The notes below the pieces were generated by a model, which worked only from the letters and a program-made list of their open reading frames with translations, searched no databases and was not told the DNA's origin. Source: Flammula alnicola (Eukaryota; Basidiomycota; Agaricomycetes; Agaricales; Strophariaceae). From it: a stretch of 64,000 bases of DNA. A program made the translations under genes and the position numbers. The stretch is taken from NCBI GenBank assembly GCA_015499995.1, contig JADNRV010000206.1, positions 1 through 64,000 on the forward strand. Direction: 5' to 3'. Within the stretch, counting starts at the first letter, position 1. Each line of letters starts with the position of its first letter. Shown here piece after piece: positions 24,989 through 37,050 of the stretch.

Positions 24989-25079
24989 GGTACGACGTGT
25001 TCACTAGGTGACCGGTGAAGCTTTGAAGAGTGATTAATAGACTAGGTACGACGTGTTCAACTAGTGAACACGTCGTACC
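24989..25079. repeat. Palindrome plus direct repeat between divergent genes
   Basis: GGTACGACGTGTTCA at 25045-25059 is followed by a 5-base spacer and its exact reverse complement at 25065-25079. A third copy of the arm lies at 24989-25003, continuing ...CTAGGTGACCGGTGAAG. The surrounding CCGGTGAAG blocks are also repeated, so a roughly 55-bp tandem duplication produced the array. Confidence 0.9.
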
Positions 25080-25204
25080 ATTCCGACTCAGGAAACGCGC
25101 CCATCGCGGCACGTGATTCGATAACCGGCACTTGTTTTCAACTTCGGAATCGTACATAACGGTTCGTTCAAACGTTCAAACTTTTTCCAGGCACACACAA
25201 ACCG

Positions 25205-27443
25205 ATGTCCTTCTATCCGCATTCGCGAGTAGTCGTTGGACCAACGAGGGCAGTCGACATTGTTGGTCCCCATATCCAGACACTGGACTCCGCGTATGTC
25301 CCCCAACTGTTCAAGTCGACTCGTGTGCTCACATATCTATATTGCAGCACTGGAGACGTGCTTCATTCTACAGCCAACTTCCCCGAAAAGCAGCAGGATG
25401 CAGTGCTAAAATCTGGCCCTGTACGATGTGCGGCCGTTGACTCCAAATTCATGTACCTCGTCACGTCGGGCGAGGACAAAATGCTGAAACTTTGGGAACT
25501 AGATGGGTTGAAACTTCTCAGCGTCCGGTGGGTACTATTTCTCGATGGCTTGGAAATTCCCATCCTGACTCTTTCATGGATTCTTAGTGAACTACCAAAA
25601 AAGCCGACAGCAGTCGCATTCACAGCCGACGCGCAGACTATACTGGTATCCGACAAATTCGGTGATATCTTCAGGCAAGTTGTCCACTCCAGGCTCTCTA
25701 TCTCGCACAAGTCACTGACATTCAGTTCTTCTTTCTGTAAATATTTTTATACAGCTATCCTTTCGCTTACACCCCATCGAGCGCCGAGGATGATTCAAAA
25801 TCCAAGGAGAAACAAAAGTCGAGAGACGCCATATCATCCCACGAGAATCCCTCAGGCGGCCAATTAATTTTGGGGCACGCTTCTCCGCTCAACGCGTTTC
25901 TCCTAACACCGGACGAGAAGTATATCATCACCGCAGATCGAGACGAGCATGTTCGAGTCAGTCGGTACCCTGATGGATATAACATTGAGATGTATTGCTT
26001 GGGACATCTCAAGTGTGTTGATTTCTTTTGCTATCGAGGGTAGTGCATTAACCGTATCTTGCCTCATAGGTTCGTTTCCGCCATTCATATACCTAAATCC
26101 GATCATTTCTCTCTCATCTCAGGTGGTGGAGACCCGATGCTCAAAATCTGGGATTGGATGACAGGCACAGTGACACATGAGTTACCTGTTCTGGACAGTA
26201 TTGAACCATTCATTGCCGTGCGAGCATCGAAACGGAAACGAGGGGGTGAGGATGATGATGATGAGGCAACGCCCGAGGGCACTAGTAAACTAAAGCCTAA
26301 ACGAAAGAAGGGCCGGAAAGGAGGGAAGGAGGTGGAGCAAGCAGGAGACGGTGGTAGCGAGGGTGCCGGTACCCCTGCGGCTGATGCGCCTGAAAATAAG
26401 GAAGAAGAAAAACTCGAGAAAGTGCTGGTCATACATCAAATTGAGAGTATCCATTCAGATACGGGCCCACATATCATTTTTTCAGCAATAGGGTTGGTTG
26501 CTTTTGTTCTTGTTTCCTGTCATTTTTCATATCTGAGCAATGATAATCTAGAACAACAGCCCTTTTCGCTTTTCCCTACAAGAAAGATGTATCTGCGACG
26601 GACATCCGGCATTTTGACTTTGGAAAACCTGTCTTGGACTTCTCTGTCGTGGATGGTAGTACGTTGGTTGTGAATTTGGATGGCGCGTGGCTGGCACAGA
26701 CAGAATCAGTGTCCCTGTCAACGGAGGAGCAGAGTGGGAGCAACGCTGGTCTGATGGCGAAAATTCTGAAGGTGTCTGGAGGAGAGGTACGTTGACCTGG
26801 TGGCCAATGAGGATGCTTTCCTGTTCTGATTTATTACGTTCTTCACAGCTCGTCGAAGATTCCGAAACACTGAAGCCACTCATTGACTCGCTCAACTCTA
26901 GATCCTTGCTTCCAGGTTCGTACCCCCTTTCACATTCTCAAACCATCCCTTTGCTCATAACTATAATCATATTCATGAAACTTCAACCATCCAACCTTCA
27001 CTTTGACCCTGAAACATGGAAAAAATACAGCAACCCCCGAATCCTTGAAAAAGCTGGCGCTTTACTCTGACCTTGTCTCACTACCCAAATATGCTGACCC
27101 CTCTGAGGGCGACGACGGCACAGAGGGCAATCAAGAGCTTCCGAAACCAATGCCCATCGGTGCCCCAGAATTGTCGTCCTCTGAGGCAGCGAAGGCGAAG
27201 GGCAAGGGCAAAGCTGAGCTTAGCAAGAAGGAACTGGGGAGAATGAAGACAAAACAGGCAGTCTTGGCAAAGGCGATGGAGATTCAGAGTACAGGTGGGA
27301 AGGAAAAATCAAGGAAGTTGGACGAGGGCGACGTAAATGGGGATGAACCAGAATCGAAGAGGGCACGGTCAGACTTTGAGGTTGCTGACAATGGGACTGG
27401 TCGGGATGATGACGTGAATATGGATAATGCCAGTAGCACATAA
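25205..27443 (+). CDS. TRM82: tRNA (guanine-N7) methyltransferase non-catalytic subunit Trm82/WDR4
   Basis: WD40 scaffold that stabilises Trm8 for 7-methylguanosine formation at position 46 of tRNAs. The ATG at 25205 gives [13 protein letters not shown]; a 5' intron joins HIQTLDSA to [11 protein letters not shown]. Propeller blades follow: [56 protein letters not shown] with [12 protein letters not shown], then [20 protein letters not shown] with [10 protein letters not shown] basic/acidic insert ([12 protein letters not shown]) lies after this blade. The long C-terminal tail is charged and Lys/Glu-rich, ending at 27441-27443. The [12 protein letters not shown] block is highly characteristic of the family. 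A degraded fragment of exon 2 lies 1.6 kb upstream. Confidence 0.9.
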
Positions 27444-27764
27444 TTGGCACACAAGCTTTATGACCCGCTGCTAACAGTACGCGTCGGCAGGCTTGCTTCG
27501 CTCGCCTACGTGCTACGCGCGGGCCAAACAACCAACTTGCTGGAGGCTGCGCGCCCAGACCCCCACTTGTAATTGGCATATAAGACTATGGAGAGCTATA
27601 ATCGCTCCACGGTTCAACCATGCCAGCAAGCTATTTGCTGTAAGCGAAGCTTGAGGTTGTAACAAGAAGGATCTTAAATTTCCGCATGCTACAAGATTTT
27701 TGGGAGCAGCCACGCTCTAAATTTGGCCAAAGTGGCGGCGAGTTTTCTTCCCACGGCCGCTGCC
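27444..27764. other. Intergenic region
   Basis: About 320 bp between the TRM82 stop and the first ATG of the next locus. It is G/C-rich in part and contains no recognisable gene. Confidence 0.4.
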
Positions 27765-30019
27765 ATGACGCAAGTTTTTACATTGAACCGTTATGAGCTG
27801 AGCACCGCCAAATTCACGCCTGTGCAGAAGCGCCTCATCGATAAATTCTGGACTTCGGGATTACGGCAAAGCCATATTGTGTTACACGGAATTCAACGTT
27901 CACCTCCATTGGAGCAACATAAATTTACATCCGGCCGAAGGAAATAGCCTCAGTCTGGCACCATTCTGTCTTGCGAAGGATGGATCCTGGAACTACGGAG
28001 GCCTAACAGTTTCGGCTGGTTTCTGCCCTGCTGTCTTTCCCGAACTTGACGGTTCTGCTCGCCCAGAAACACAGTACTACTAATGTATCATTGCCGCAGT
28101 GGCGTCGCCCAAGTCTCGAGGCCGAGGTTTTCTTCTGCCGCATGAGCTTCATTGATATGGAAGTCCGTTGCCTGTTACCAATACATAAAGCCATGGTCTA
28201 TCCCTTGCTGGCGACGAACGACTCATCCCTGTCCTTCCACGGGCCCCCTCCACACGCAGCGATGTCCTTTTTGCGTCTCAGTAAATCCAGGCCGGACAAA
28301 CATACCAATCGAATGGCATGGAATGAAAGCTGGGAGAAGGACCTCGACATCTATGAAACGTTCCGCTACAAGTTTCCTAGCATACCCTTGCTCCAGCCCC
28401 CCAATCACAGCCCCAAGGATCGTATTGGGGTTGAGATGGGTCTTATGGCATTCAACCAAACTTTCCACAATGACCTGTTCCTCCTCCAGCAGGACGTATG
28501 TCGGCGCGCCACAACCCGCCTGGCAACGGACGATTTCGCAGAAAAGTGGACTGCACTGAAACCAGCCTGCCGCGAGGAATACATACTGGAAGCTCTTTAC
28601 AAGACCTCCACCGCCGGACCAGATTTCGAACAATTCAGACAGTGGTGCCCTGACCTCAAGGTCGATACCTTGGGGAGAGAGGGGGCGAGTTATCTTGATC
28701 TTTTAATGTTTCTCATACAATCCAATTCCGAGGCGAATGGGAAAGTGGCTTTGGTCTTTTTCCCTCATCCTATGGTCGATAGAATTTTCAACGCCATCCA
28801 GGACCTTGAAGGTCAAACCTATGCCCTAAAACTCCGGATGAATAGATCTTTTTTTATAACAATGACGCTATGGCGGACATACCTTGCATTTGTGCGTCGT
28901 CACTCCTTGTCTTTCATGTGATCCAACCCTCTAACGACTCCCAACAGTTTGATCTGGACGAAATATACAGATTTGACACTACTGGACAACCTAGCAAGAA
29001 ACAAAGAAAGAAAGCCATCTCTCGTTCCACCGCGACTGGGACTACCTCTTTCAAATCGGCCGAGGAAGAAGACGCGTATCGACGCGGTAGATTGGAAGAA
29101 TTCTTGCATCTAGACACCGCCAAAGGCGAGATCACTTGCTGGAGATGCGGAAAGACCGAAGGGCTCCTCCCTGCGGGTACGCAGCTCCGAGCATGTTCGG
29201 GGTGCAAGGAAATCCAGCGGAAGGTCCTGTATTGCTCAAGGTTCGTTGTGAATCGGTCTGGGTATGTTGAACCAAATAAATAATTTCAACATGCAACCAT
29301 TTTCAGGGAATGCCAGAAACTGGACTGGAAGGAAGGGGTAGGATCCCATCAACCCCACAAAGTCGTATGTGGAAAACCCTTTATTCACAGGAGCCCAACG
29401 GCGCCATCATCAAATGTTGAAAAAATACCCCCACCGGATCCGTCCTTTAAACGACCCGCCGCCCTTCTGCATCAGATATCCTTTCTGAAAAGAGAGAACA
29501 ATCCAGATTATGTGGTGTGTACGACCATAGCTACCGGAAGAGTTAGAAGTTCACATCTTATCCCAGTTTGTTCAAAAGACTCCCGAACCTGACATGGGCA
29601 TCACCATCCCAGGTAAGCGAACCAAACTCAGCTATTATATCTTTTGTAAATTCAACTTTCCTTTAGATCTCACGACAAGAGGCATTTTCCTTGCATGGCG
29701 ACAACGAGGTATGTTGTAGGAATGAAATTAGTCCTTTACTAATGTTCATCATCCATTCACAGCTCTCAAAAATGGCGACCCCGTCGCCGTCAGGGCCATG
29801 TACTCTATCTTGCAAAAGTTCGCTCAGAGGTTCGCGCCACGTTCATACAATTTGAAGAAACAACTTGAAGCCGAGTATGGTGGAGTGCTTTCTAACAGTG
29901 CCGACGAATCTGCAGACACATCTTTGACCGAAGAAGAACTCCGTGAATCTGTTGATATTTTGCTTTCCTTTGATGAAGTCATTGCACAGTTAAGCGGCAA
30001 GCCAGCGCACCGTGCGTAG
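27765..30019 (+). CDS. MYND zinc-finger protein, 5' end unresolved
   Basis: The clear part runs from an acceptor at about 28100 to the stop at 30017-30019. It reads WRRPSLEAEVFFCRM, FIDMEVRCLLPIHKAMVYPL, WNESWEKDLDIYETFRYKF, then after an intron FDLDEIYRFDTTGQ and a MYND finger: CWRCGK, CSGCKEIQ, VLYCSRECQKLDW and HKVVC supply the Cys/His ligands. A helical C-terminal region follows (FVQKTPEPDMGITIPDLT). A TACTAAT branch site and CAG acceptor at about 28080-28100 imply an upstream exon. The best candidate is the frame at 27859-28031 (DYGKAILCYTEFNVHLHWSN, EGNSLSLAPFC). The ATG at 27765 lies in another frame, so a 5' intron or a different start must exist; ATG 28142 is the first in the main frame. 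MYND fingers bind protein partners; the role is unknown. Confidence 0.72.
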
Positions 30020-30559
30020 AGCATGTCGAAATGTTGGCAACAGGATTTTGTAGAACGATGGCAGAGTTAGTCGACATTTATAAATCCAACCTGGGAGTTT
30101 ACATATACAGCCGATCCGAAGTTATCATTAGGATGATAAATGCGCAGTTCCTGGTTTTGAGGCATCTGAGCTTTCTTTCTCTTGTGATGTCGAGTTTGCT
30201 TGAGACTCACATGCTTGCATTGGTCTTACAGAATAGTGACAGAGCTTACTATCCTTGGGGACGAAGACTTCGGATAGTCTTTCAACTCCTTTCGTCCATC
30301 GAGAAATGAAGCGTATGGTGTTCTTCGTTGCATCATTATTTGGAGTGAAGCAACTGATGTGTTAATGAAGTGGTTCCCGACACAGTGAAGAGGCGCTTTC
30401 CAACCCTTCATAAAGGGAGTCCTTGTTTCAACTGAACAGTAGCACTTCAACCTCGGTCTTGGCGCACTGTTCTGTCCAAAAAATTCATACAAGTTAGGAT
30501 ATGTCAGCGATAAATACAAATATATCTACGAATACAAAAGATGCAGCAGACAGTAGATG
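30020..30559. other. Convergent 3' intergenic region
   Basis: About 540 bp between the MYND gene and the Nnf1 gene, which end toward each other. No gene recognised. Confidence 0.45.
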
Positions 30560-31380
30560 TCATGAACGCAGGGTGGGTTTGAGAGACTCTGCTGTCTGTA
30601 CCGTCCAAGCCTCAATTTCTTCTTGGGGCAATTCTTGACATTTCTGGAACACCTAAAGGTAGCATTAGGCTACGGTATACAGAAACAATTTTTACAGTAG
30701 ACTTACAGCATCAAGTTTATCTGTGAGTGACAATACGCGTTCGTTGGCATTCTCCGTGGCTTTCACTCTCTCCTGTAATTCTGACTCTAACTGGCGATTT
30801 TCATCATCGAGCTAACGTCACGTAATCAAAGTAGCTCCTATTATGAACTAGAGAAACGCACCTGAGAAATCAAAGCGCGTAGTCTGGCAGACTCTGAATT
30901 CAAGACAGGCACAGTTCGGGCGCATACCGCAACTCTAGGGTCGAGATTGTCTTTCCAGGTGTCTTTGCCAGCATCGCCCCGAGCTTTCCTCTCCTTTGCA
31001 TCATTTACAACCTTGTGCAGGGTGTCAACACTTTCTTGAATGTTGTAGTCGTTGAATAATTTATCAAGGTCTCGCTGTTGACAAACGGGTTAATATACGC
31101 CTTGTCGCTTAAGAGACGACTCACATACAAAGTTCTGAGCTTCAATATACTCAGATATGCTATTAAATGTCGCCGACGAGCCGTTTTTATCTGATTCAAC
31201 ATAGAGAGGGAAGCATTCCGCAAAGTCGTCGAACCTACACAGGAGTAATCCGACATCAGCATCGCAACTGTTAAGAGAAAAAATTACGCACGTCCATTTG
31301 TGCGCTGAGCGCTGGATCGCTAGTTGTAATGCCGAATGAAAATGTGTCCAACGCCTGCTACCAGACTGATTGCTGAACAT
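30560..31380 (-). CDS. Nnf1/PMF1-like kinetochore protein (Mis12 complex)
   Basis: Five small exons join to about 200 residues. The first, MFSNQSGSRRWTHFHSALQL then AIQRSAHKWT, continues FDDFAECFPLYVESDKN, SATFNSISEYIEAQ and RDLDKLFNDYNIQESVDTLH, then VVNDAKERKARGD. This order, a helix, a short FxxCFP-type block, then an acidic LDxLFxxxNI helix with a long coiled coil (LDDENRQLESELQERVKAT), is that of Nnf1/PMF1, a subunit of the Mis12/MIND complex that links centromeric chromatin to Ndc80. The C-terminus ends EAWTVQTAESLKPTLRS. The family call rests on motif resemblance only, so a different coiled-coil protein remains possible. Start is ATG 31378-31380. Confidence 0.65.
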
Positions 31381-31571
31381 CACGACGTCGACGCGAACAA
31401 ACGCTGTTGAGTACCTTTAAACAGCCAGTCACGCTCGCGAGCTCTAGTCACAAAGCGTCACAATTGCACATGAGTTAATAACACGTGATCGGTGGCGACC
31501 CTCGAATATTGCGGGGGAGAGGAACCGTTGGATTATGACACCTTTTGCTTGCAAGGTAACAAAAAAGAAGC

Positions 31572-31652
31572 TCTCTGTCTGGGAGTCGAACCCAGCTTTC
31601 GCGCGGTCGTTGATATGACAGGCGCGTGTACTAACCGATATACTAACAGAGA
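31572..31652 (-). tRNA. tRNA-Asp (GTC) with a 10-nt intron
   Basis: On the minus strand the acceptor stem TCTCTGT pairs with ACAGAGA at the 3' end. The D arm (GTAT/GTAC), the anticodon stem CGCGC/GCGCG and the T arm CTGGG-TTCGACT-CCCAG all pair. The anticodon loop is CTGTCA then C, giving anticodon GTC at 31617-31619, followed by A37 and an intron TATCAACGAC at 31606-31615, exactly at the canonical site 3' of base 37. A mature length of 71 nt fits Asp. Confidence 0.9.
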
Positions 31653-31977
31653 CGGTTATTCTTTCTTAACATTTATTATATAAAAGTACTTTTACATTTG
31701 AATCGATAAAAGATTGTCAATAATCATTCGAGTTGAAGAGGGTTGCATCAAACTTGCACTAACAGTTCCCGGTTACCCTCGCCCGAGGTCTCCAAATAGC
31801 CAAATTCCAGGTGAGGAGAGGCGAGCATCCAGCAGGGCTACTGGAAAGTATTGAGCCACGTATGCCAGGCCAACTCTCATCGGGGTGTTCCATCCAGATT
31901 GTTACAACCGATTCTCCATGCCCTAACCAGTGGCTGAAGAATATTTAGTCAGTCAAGTATATAAAGCTACGACAAGG
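31653..31977. other. Intergenic region after the tRNA
   Basis: About 325 bp, partly AT-rich, with no recognised gene. An internal pol III promoter makes flanking elements unnecessary for the tRNA. Confidence 0.4.
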
Positions 31978-33351
31978 ATGCTCGCGAAGACTCCAGCCCC
32001 ATTCCCTCTTTCTTTTCTGGCTCGACCTCTGGTTCTTGAAGAATCAAGACAGCTTTTCTTACTTCTTCCTCAGCTCAGACCCGCTTGGCTGACTTTGAGC
32101 ATTTTATTTTCTTTCCCTTCTGTATTTTTTCTTCATCTGTATTGTGCTCTCCCCAGGACTTCAAGCTCGTGTTTTATACTCAAGGCGAAGCGTTCTTAGT
32201 ACGTGACCTGCTCTCGAGCCTCAGCCCTTACTTTTTTTCTAAAAATTCTTATTCATCGCTGGCATATTCCCCATAGATACTACCTCTTCAGTGCGATTGA
32301 TGAGAATTTCCCATAAAGACGCATCGCAGTTCTCAAGGACCCTCGTTCCATCTGTCATATCCTCTGCGTTGGCATCCCTGACGTCGACGAACAACTTTAT
32401 TAATTTCTGTGCAACTCTGAATGGTGCTTCCATGATGAGTGGCCAGCAGCTGCCGTTTGGATCATGCAACCTGTGTCCATGTGAGCTCTTTAATTGTCCT
32501 GAGCTTCTCTTTCTACTAGTGGCATTCATTCCATCCCATATCTTCATCAACTTTTCAATCAGTCATTAGTAAAAAATGCGTTCTCACTATTCAATCCAAG
32601 TTATTCAACGTTCCAGCAGGACGGAGGCATCGGAATACTGCTTGAGACCCGTAATCTGGACAAAGGAAACGCTGTGAATCCTCCGACGAATTATCTTGCA
32701 GCTCCGCAACAGTTGAGTGCAATGGGACAGGTAGAAGGCCATATTTCTAGATCTCTTGTAGCAGAAGATATCTTCCCTGGACACGACACCCCAGATCCTC
32801 AACAGGTTACAATTCGTCTTCTTCCCAACTCTCTCACTCTCATCCCAAATTGGAGACTTACCTCAATCGGGCCCCCCTGCAGGTGTTTATCGACTCTCTG
32901 CTATTGTGTCAGCCGCACACTATCAACCCGTTTTGACCTCTATCTTGCAATATGGGTCCATCGATGATTTTACCTACGTAAGAATTATTATCTTTCTTCT
33001 TCGTGCCAATATTGAATCATGCCGGTTCTTAGTTTACCGTGAAGAGGAATTCAACCCGAAAGCTCTACAGCCTTTAGCATCAGCATCGGCTTACCTGGGA
33101 TCGTCTAGTTTTACGGCATCAAATTCCTCGGTGCGAAACTTAGCACTGATCGTGATTTTCTGACAGTAAGCATATTTTATCTCAGGCTGCTTCAAGCAGC
33201 CCAGATCAAGCGTACGTCGGATGGTTAATCTTGACCGTGCTAACAAAACCTTACAGATCTCACTCGAAGAACTCCATGGTAGGGGCCGCCGAGGAATAAC
33301 CATCGCTAGATTGTTCGCCATAGTATTCGTTCTATTCCTCTGGAGGAACTG
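31978..33351 (+). CDS. Unrecognised spliced gene ending in a membrane segment
   Basis: A set of exon-like blocks with good splice signals. The strongest are DGGIGILLETRNLDKGNAVN with PPTNYLAAPQQLSAMGQ (about 32620-32803), GVYRLSAIVSAAHYQPVLTS with ILQYGSIDDFTY (32882-32978), FYGIKFLGAKLSTDRDFLT (33112-33168) and, after an intron with acceptor CTTACAG, ISLEELHGRGRRGITIARLF, which runs into a hydrophobic FAIVFVLFLWRN end at the stop 33349-33351. The last junction and the DDFTY-FYGIK junction are phase-consistent. Earlier blocks (ATG 31978; DFKLVFYTQGEAFL near 32158-32199) are less certain, and one junction near 32804-32882 does not keep frame. Either splicing is more complex or the gene is decaying. 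No family recognised; it may be tail-anchored. Confidence 0.4.
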
Positions 33352-33653
33352 AAAGATCAGGGAATTAAAGACAGATTTTCAAGCACAAGGTCAACGCGAC
33401 CCAACTAGGTCCCTTTACTGACGGGTCTAACATTGATGCCATGAGACCGCCATGTGCCCACGATGCCCAGAGAACCCAACTTCTGAATCGCCGGGTTTTT
33501 TTGCTCAAGATTACTTACTCAAGTGCAGAGAAATGTCTAGAGCAAATATATATTTGTGCTGGGATGCTATGTTGTAATCTACAAATTACTCCTTGATAAA
33601 TATACACGCTTGGAGGTGAAGATGAGTATGATAGCAATGATTCTCCAGAAAGT
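33352..33653. other. Convergent 3' intergenic region
   Basis: About 300 bp between the unrecognised gene and the end of the DSC1-like gene. Nothing recognised. Confidence 0.4.
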
Positions 33654-36600
33654 CTATAGCGGTGGTAAAGGTCTCCGACATTGAGGACAAATATTCTATA
33701 AATCAAGGAAGATGAGAAAAATTAGATATACGATATATGGCGAAGAAAATACCTTGATGGCAAGCCACTACGATTAAAAGAAACGTTAGTACAACCCAGC
33801 AAAGCAGGGAAAGGTCAATGACAAACCTTCTCCAAGCATTCAGTATGCTTTATTAACGATAGTACATTAGCTATTCACAGACCACGGCTATGGAAATAGA
33901 CTCACGAAAAGGTGAGAACAGGGCGCAAGACTATAGTTCTTCCTCGCACTGTTCGCGCCAACACCCATCTGCATGGCATTCAACACGCTGCCAACGCTTT
34001 TCCCATTCTTACGACTGGATGCCGATGTTCCCTTTTCATCCCATTCCTCTCGCATGTCAAAGGATTTAGAACGACGGCGTAATGAAGGATCGATCAAAAT
34101 TGCATCCATGCAAATGGCACAATCCCCAAGAGACTGCTCAGGCGATTCTGAATCGGGGAGTTGCATGGGCATGGGTGGATGGTAGTCATAAGCCTTCACA
34201 TGTGCAAACTTTAAAAGAGGACGGTGTCAATTCTTTTCTAAGAGATTTATAAGGAAGACAGACCCGTTGAGGTAGGAAGAAGGTAGGACCTAAACTATCC
34301 TGTAAGATGACCACAAAGGCTTGAAGCAAAACAAACAAGGCAAGACCCCACGCCCAAGCTATACACAAAATTGAAACGAAAGAAGTCAAGTGAACACAAA
34401 AGAATTGCTTACGACGGGGTTCTACTTCTAACACGTTCTTAGGGCAGGCCAGAAAATCTGTCCGATGACATTGTAAGTTGAAAGAGCAGACGCACGAGGA
34501 AACAAATTCATGGACTCACAAAGAGCAATAAAGAGACGACAGAATGTGGTCCCAAGGATATACTCCTTAGAGAAACCACTACTACGCCCTCGATGAATGG
34601 ACCGCACGATTTGCGGAAGCCAGATGGAGGAGTACGTAACAGCAACGAATAGCACAGAAAGCAGAGGCGAAAGAATAACGCGAACAATGAAAGTGAGAAA
34701 TATGACCAAAGTGAGCCCTGAAACAATGAATGAGTATGCTGTGACAGTCTGGAATGGAAAAATTGAGGCGTACATAGTCTTGCTTGAGGGTCAGTCCGTA
34801 CATGGTGGATGAAGAACGAGAAGAAAGAGACCGGTGTATTGTCAGTTGCAGCTTGAAGAATTGTTGGCTGCTGCACTGCTGCTGTTGGATTAGGACTCGG
34901 CGTTGAGTCTGTTGGAATAGGCATTGGCGAATGGAGCGGTAAAAGGGGTTCCTGGGTCGAATCACTGCTTTCTGTGGTGGCTGGAGCTGGAGCAGCGGGC
35001 GTGGGAGGTGGTGGGAGTGCATAATTCTCTGGTCCTTGAATTTGATGGATCAGAGCTGAGAATTGCTACAAAATAGTTGTCATCATCGATTGCAACAGGG
35101 GTCCGTGAAAACTTTGCTTACAGCTTCATGAACAAAGACTATGCACGCGAGGAAAGCAGGAGCGATTAAAGAGACAGATGGTCTGCCTTCAGCCAGAATG
35201 GCGAAAGTTATGTGGCCAGCGAAGGAGACAGAATCCATAGTCGCCTGTGCCAGGAATGTCCAGCGAGAAACACGGGATATCCCTGATGGCGTACGACTGC
35301 GTTCTGTTTGTCGGGAAAAGAGTATCAATATCGTCAGATATGCAATACCCGTCAATCCAGCGTCTGGAAAGATGTAAGTAAGAAGATGTCATATTATTCA
35401 TACGACTGAACTAACATGTTGTCACTTTGCGGAAAAAGGTACGCGATCTATAACCAATGCTGTCAACAACCAAGGTTTAAATAAAGGAGGACATTGCCTA
35501 CCTAAGGCCCTCAGTGTTAGTAACCTCGTATAGGATCCCGCATTCTTTGCTCAAGAGTAGACCGGTGACTGATAGTTTAGGCGGAGGCACCGTCCAGATA
35601 CCAGTAGGATTTTGCAATTCATTTTCCAGGTCTTGCATTAGGTATTCCGGCACTGCAACTGGATGTATCTGTGCCTGGAATATAAACGGACAAGTTGTCT
35701 TGGGACCTTCGTCTATAGCAGCGTTTAACTATCTCGATAACCGTTAACGAGATGAGCAAATACCATTTCCAGACGATTCTGAGTCGATAACACCAGCGTC
35801 GATCAAATTCTTGAGCTTGTTGATCCTTGCCTGAAGCTCTGGTTCGATGACTTGGGCAGTTTGATTCCTGAAAGCTTGCGGGACAAGTGAAGGTAACAAA
35901 CGTATGTCAATATGTCGACTAGAAGTGCATGAGATATGGCAAAAGATTCCCAAAAATATCTAAATCTCACCCTGTAGGTTCTGCAAAACCATATATCGAT
36001 CCATTGGAAACGAAATGAAGACCCTCAAACTCGAGCCGCAGGTTATCGGCATCAGAAGGAGCCGTCAGTTCGATTCTTCCCTGTTGGAGAGTCCACGTGT
36101 AAGAGCAAGAAGGTGATTAAATATCGATTTAAGATAAACACACGTGAATAAGAGCGATAGGGCTCGTTGAGAATGAAGATTGCTCAATCCCAGGAGGGTC
36201 CTTTTCTAAGACGCTCAGAGCGACTTTTGTAGATGCAGCCCAGTCCCATGACCCGAGTCTCTCCGTTATATTGGTTGTGTTGATGCCAGCCATGAAGTTC
36301 TCAGCCTCATGTTTCCATCGAAAGGTTTCGTTAGATGCAAGGGACGAGAGTGTAATGTTGGTGAAGGCTGCGTCTCCATGGATGAATCCAGTGACGTTAG
36401 AGTAATATGATTCTCGGGTTGGGTCCAATATATTCCCTTGAACATGGAAGGCGTCCATTAAAGGTGTAAGGGTCGAATCTCTCTCTGGCTGTATTATATA
36501 TTCCACCGCGTGAATCAGAATTGGTAAGACTGAAAGAGTGTGGAACTCACCAATGTAAAATTCGAAGTAGTCCCATTCATCCAGGATGTATAATTTGAAA

Positions 36601-36787
36601 GTTGATAAGTTAATGATTGTAAGGCCTCCTGGTATTGGTGTCTAGCGAGGAATTCGTCTCCATTGTGGCTCGTAAGCATGAAAAGCATGAAGCTTATGAA
36701 CAGAAATGAAGGAACCGAGCTACGGGGTCGTTGGGTTCGGGGATTTCCAGGCAGACCAGCTTCCTCATCGCGCGTGTTGGCATCCAT
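33654..36787 (-). CDS. Dsc1/Tul1-like transmembrane RING E3 ubiquitin ligase
   Basis: E3 of the Golgi/endosomal DSC complex, which ubiquitinates membrane proteins and, in fission yeast, activates the sterol regulator SREBP. The chain begins MDANTRDEEAGLPGNPR, a first membrane helix SFLFISFMLFMLTSHNGD, then a long luminal domain with many N-glycosylation sites (NGTTSNFT, NITLSSLASNET). Then come a cluster of helices (SVSFAGHITFAILAEGR, APAFLACIVFVHEA), a Pro/Thr-rich cytosolic loop, further helices (RLW joined to LTLVIFLTFIVRVIL, then GFSKEYILGTTFCRLF) and a C-terminal RING: CAICMDAI, about 55 residues, then LAPCSHLFHTECLEKWLAIK, ICPQCRRPLPPL. Stop 33654-33656. The wide gap between the second and third zinc ligands is normal for this family. 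An in-frame upstream ATG (36884-36886) would add 33 residues. Confidence 0.88.
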
Positions 36788-37050
36788 AGAAATGTGGTCG
36801 CTCAAGATAAGCTTGAAGCACTGAGTAGCTGACCGTGTCGCAGCGGCAGCGGCAGGTATGAGCTTGGCATCCAGCAAGTTCGGCATGTGGGGAAGCGTGA
36901 CACACGTCACATGTAACGAAACTCACACGACGCGCTCGTTACTGAGTCGGCGACGGTAGGGTTAAAACGGCTATTCAGCTTATTCAAGTCTCAAGGTACA
37001 TGATGCTCTGAATCGTATGAGATACCGGGCACTAACTCTACTCTATAGAG

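Noticed and set aside
32239..32550. Minus-strand open frame of 103 codons
   Set aside because: Protein-like in places, but without continuing exons on that strand; the neighbouring plus-strand blocks have better splice signals.
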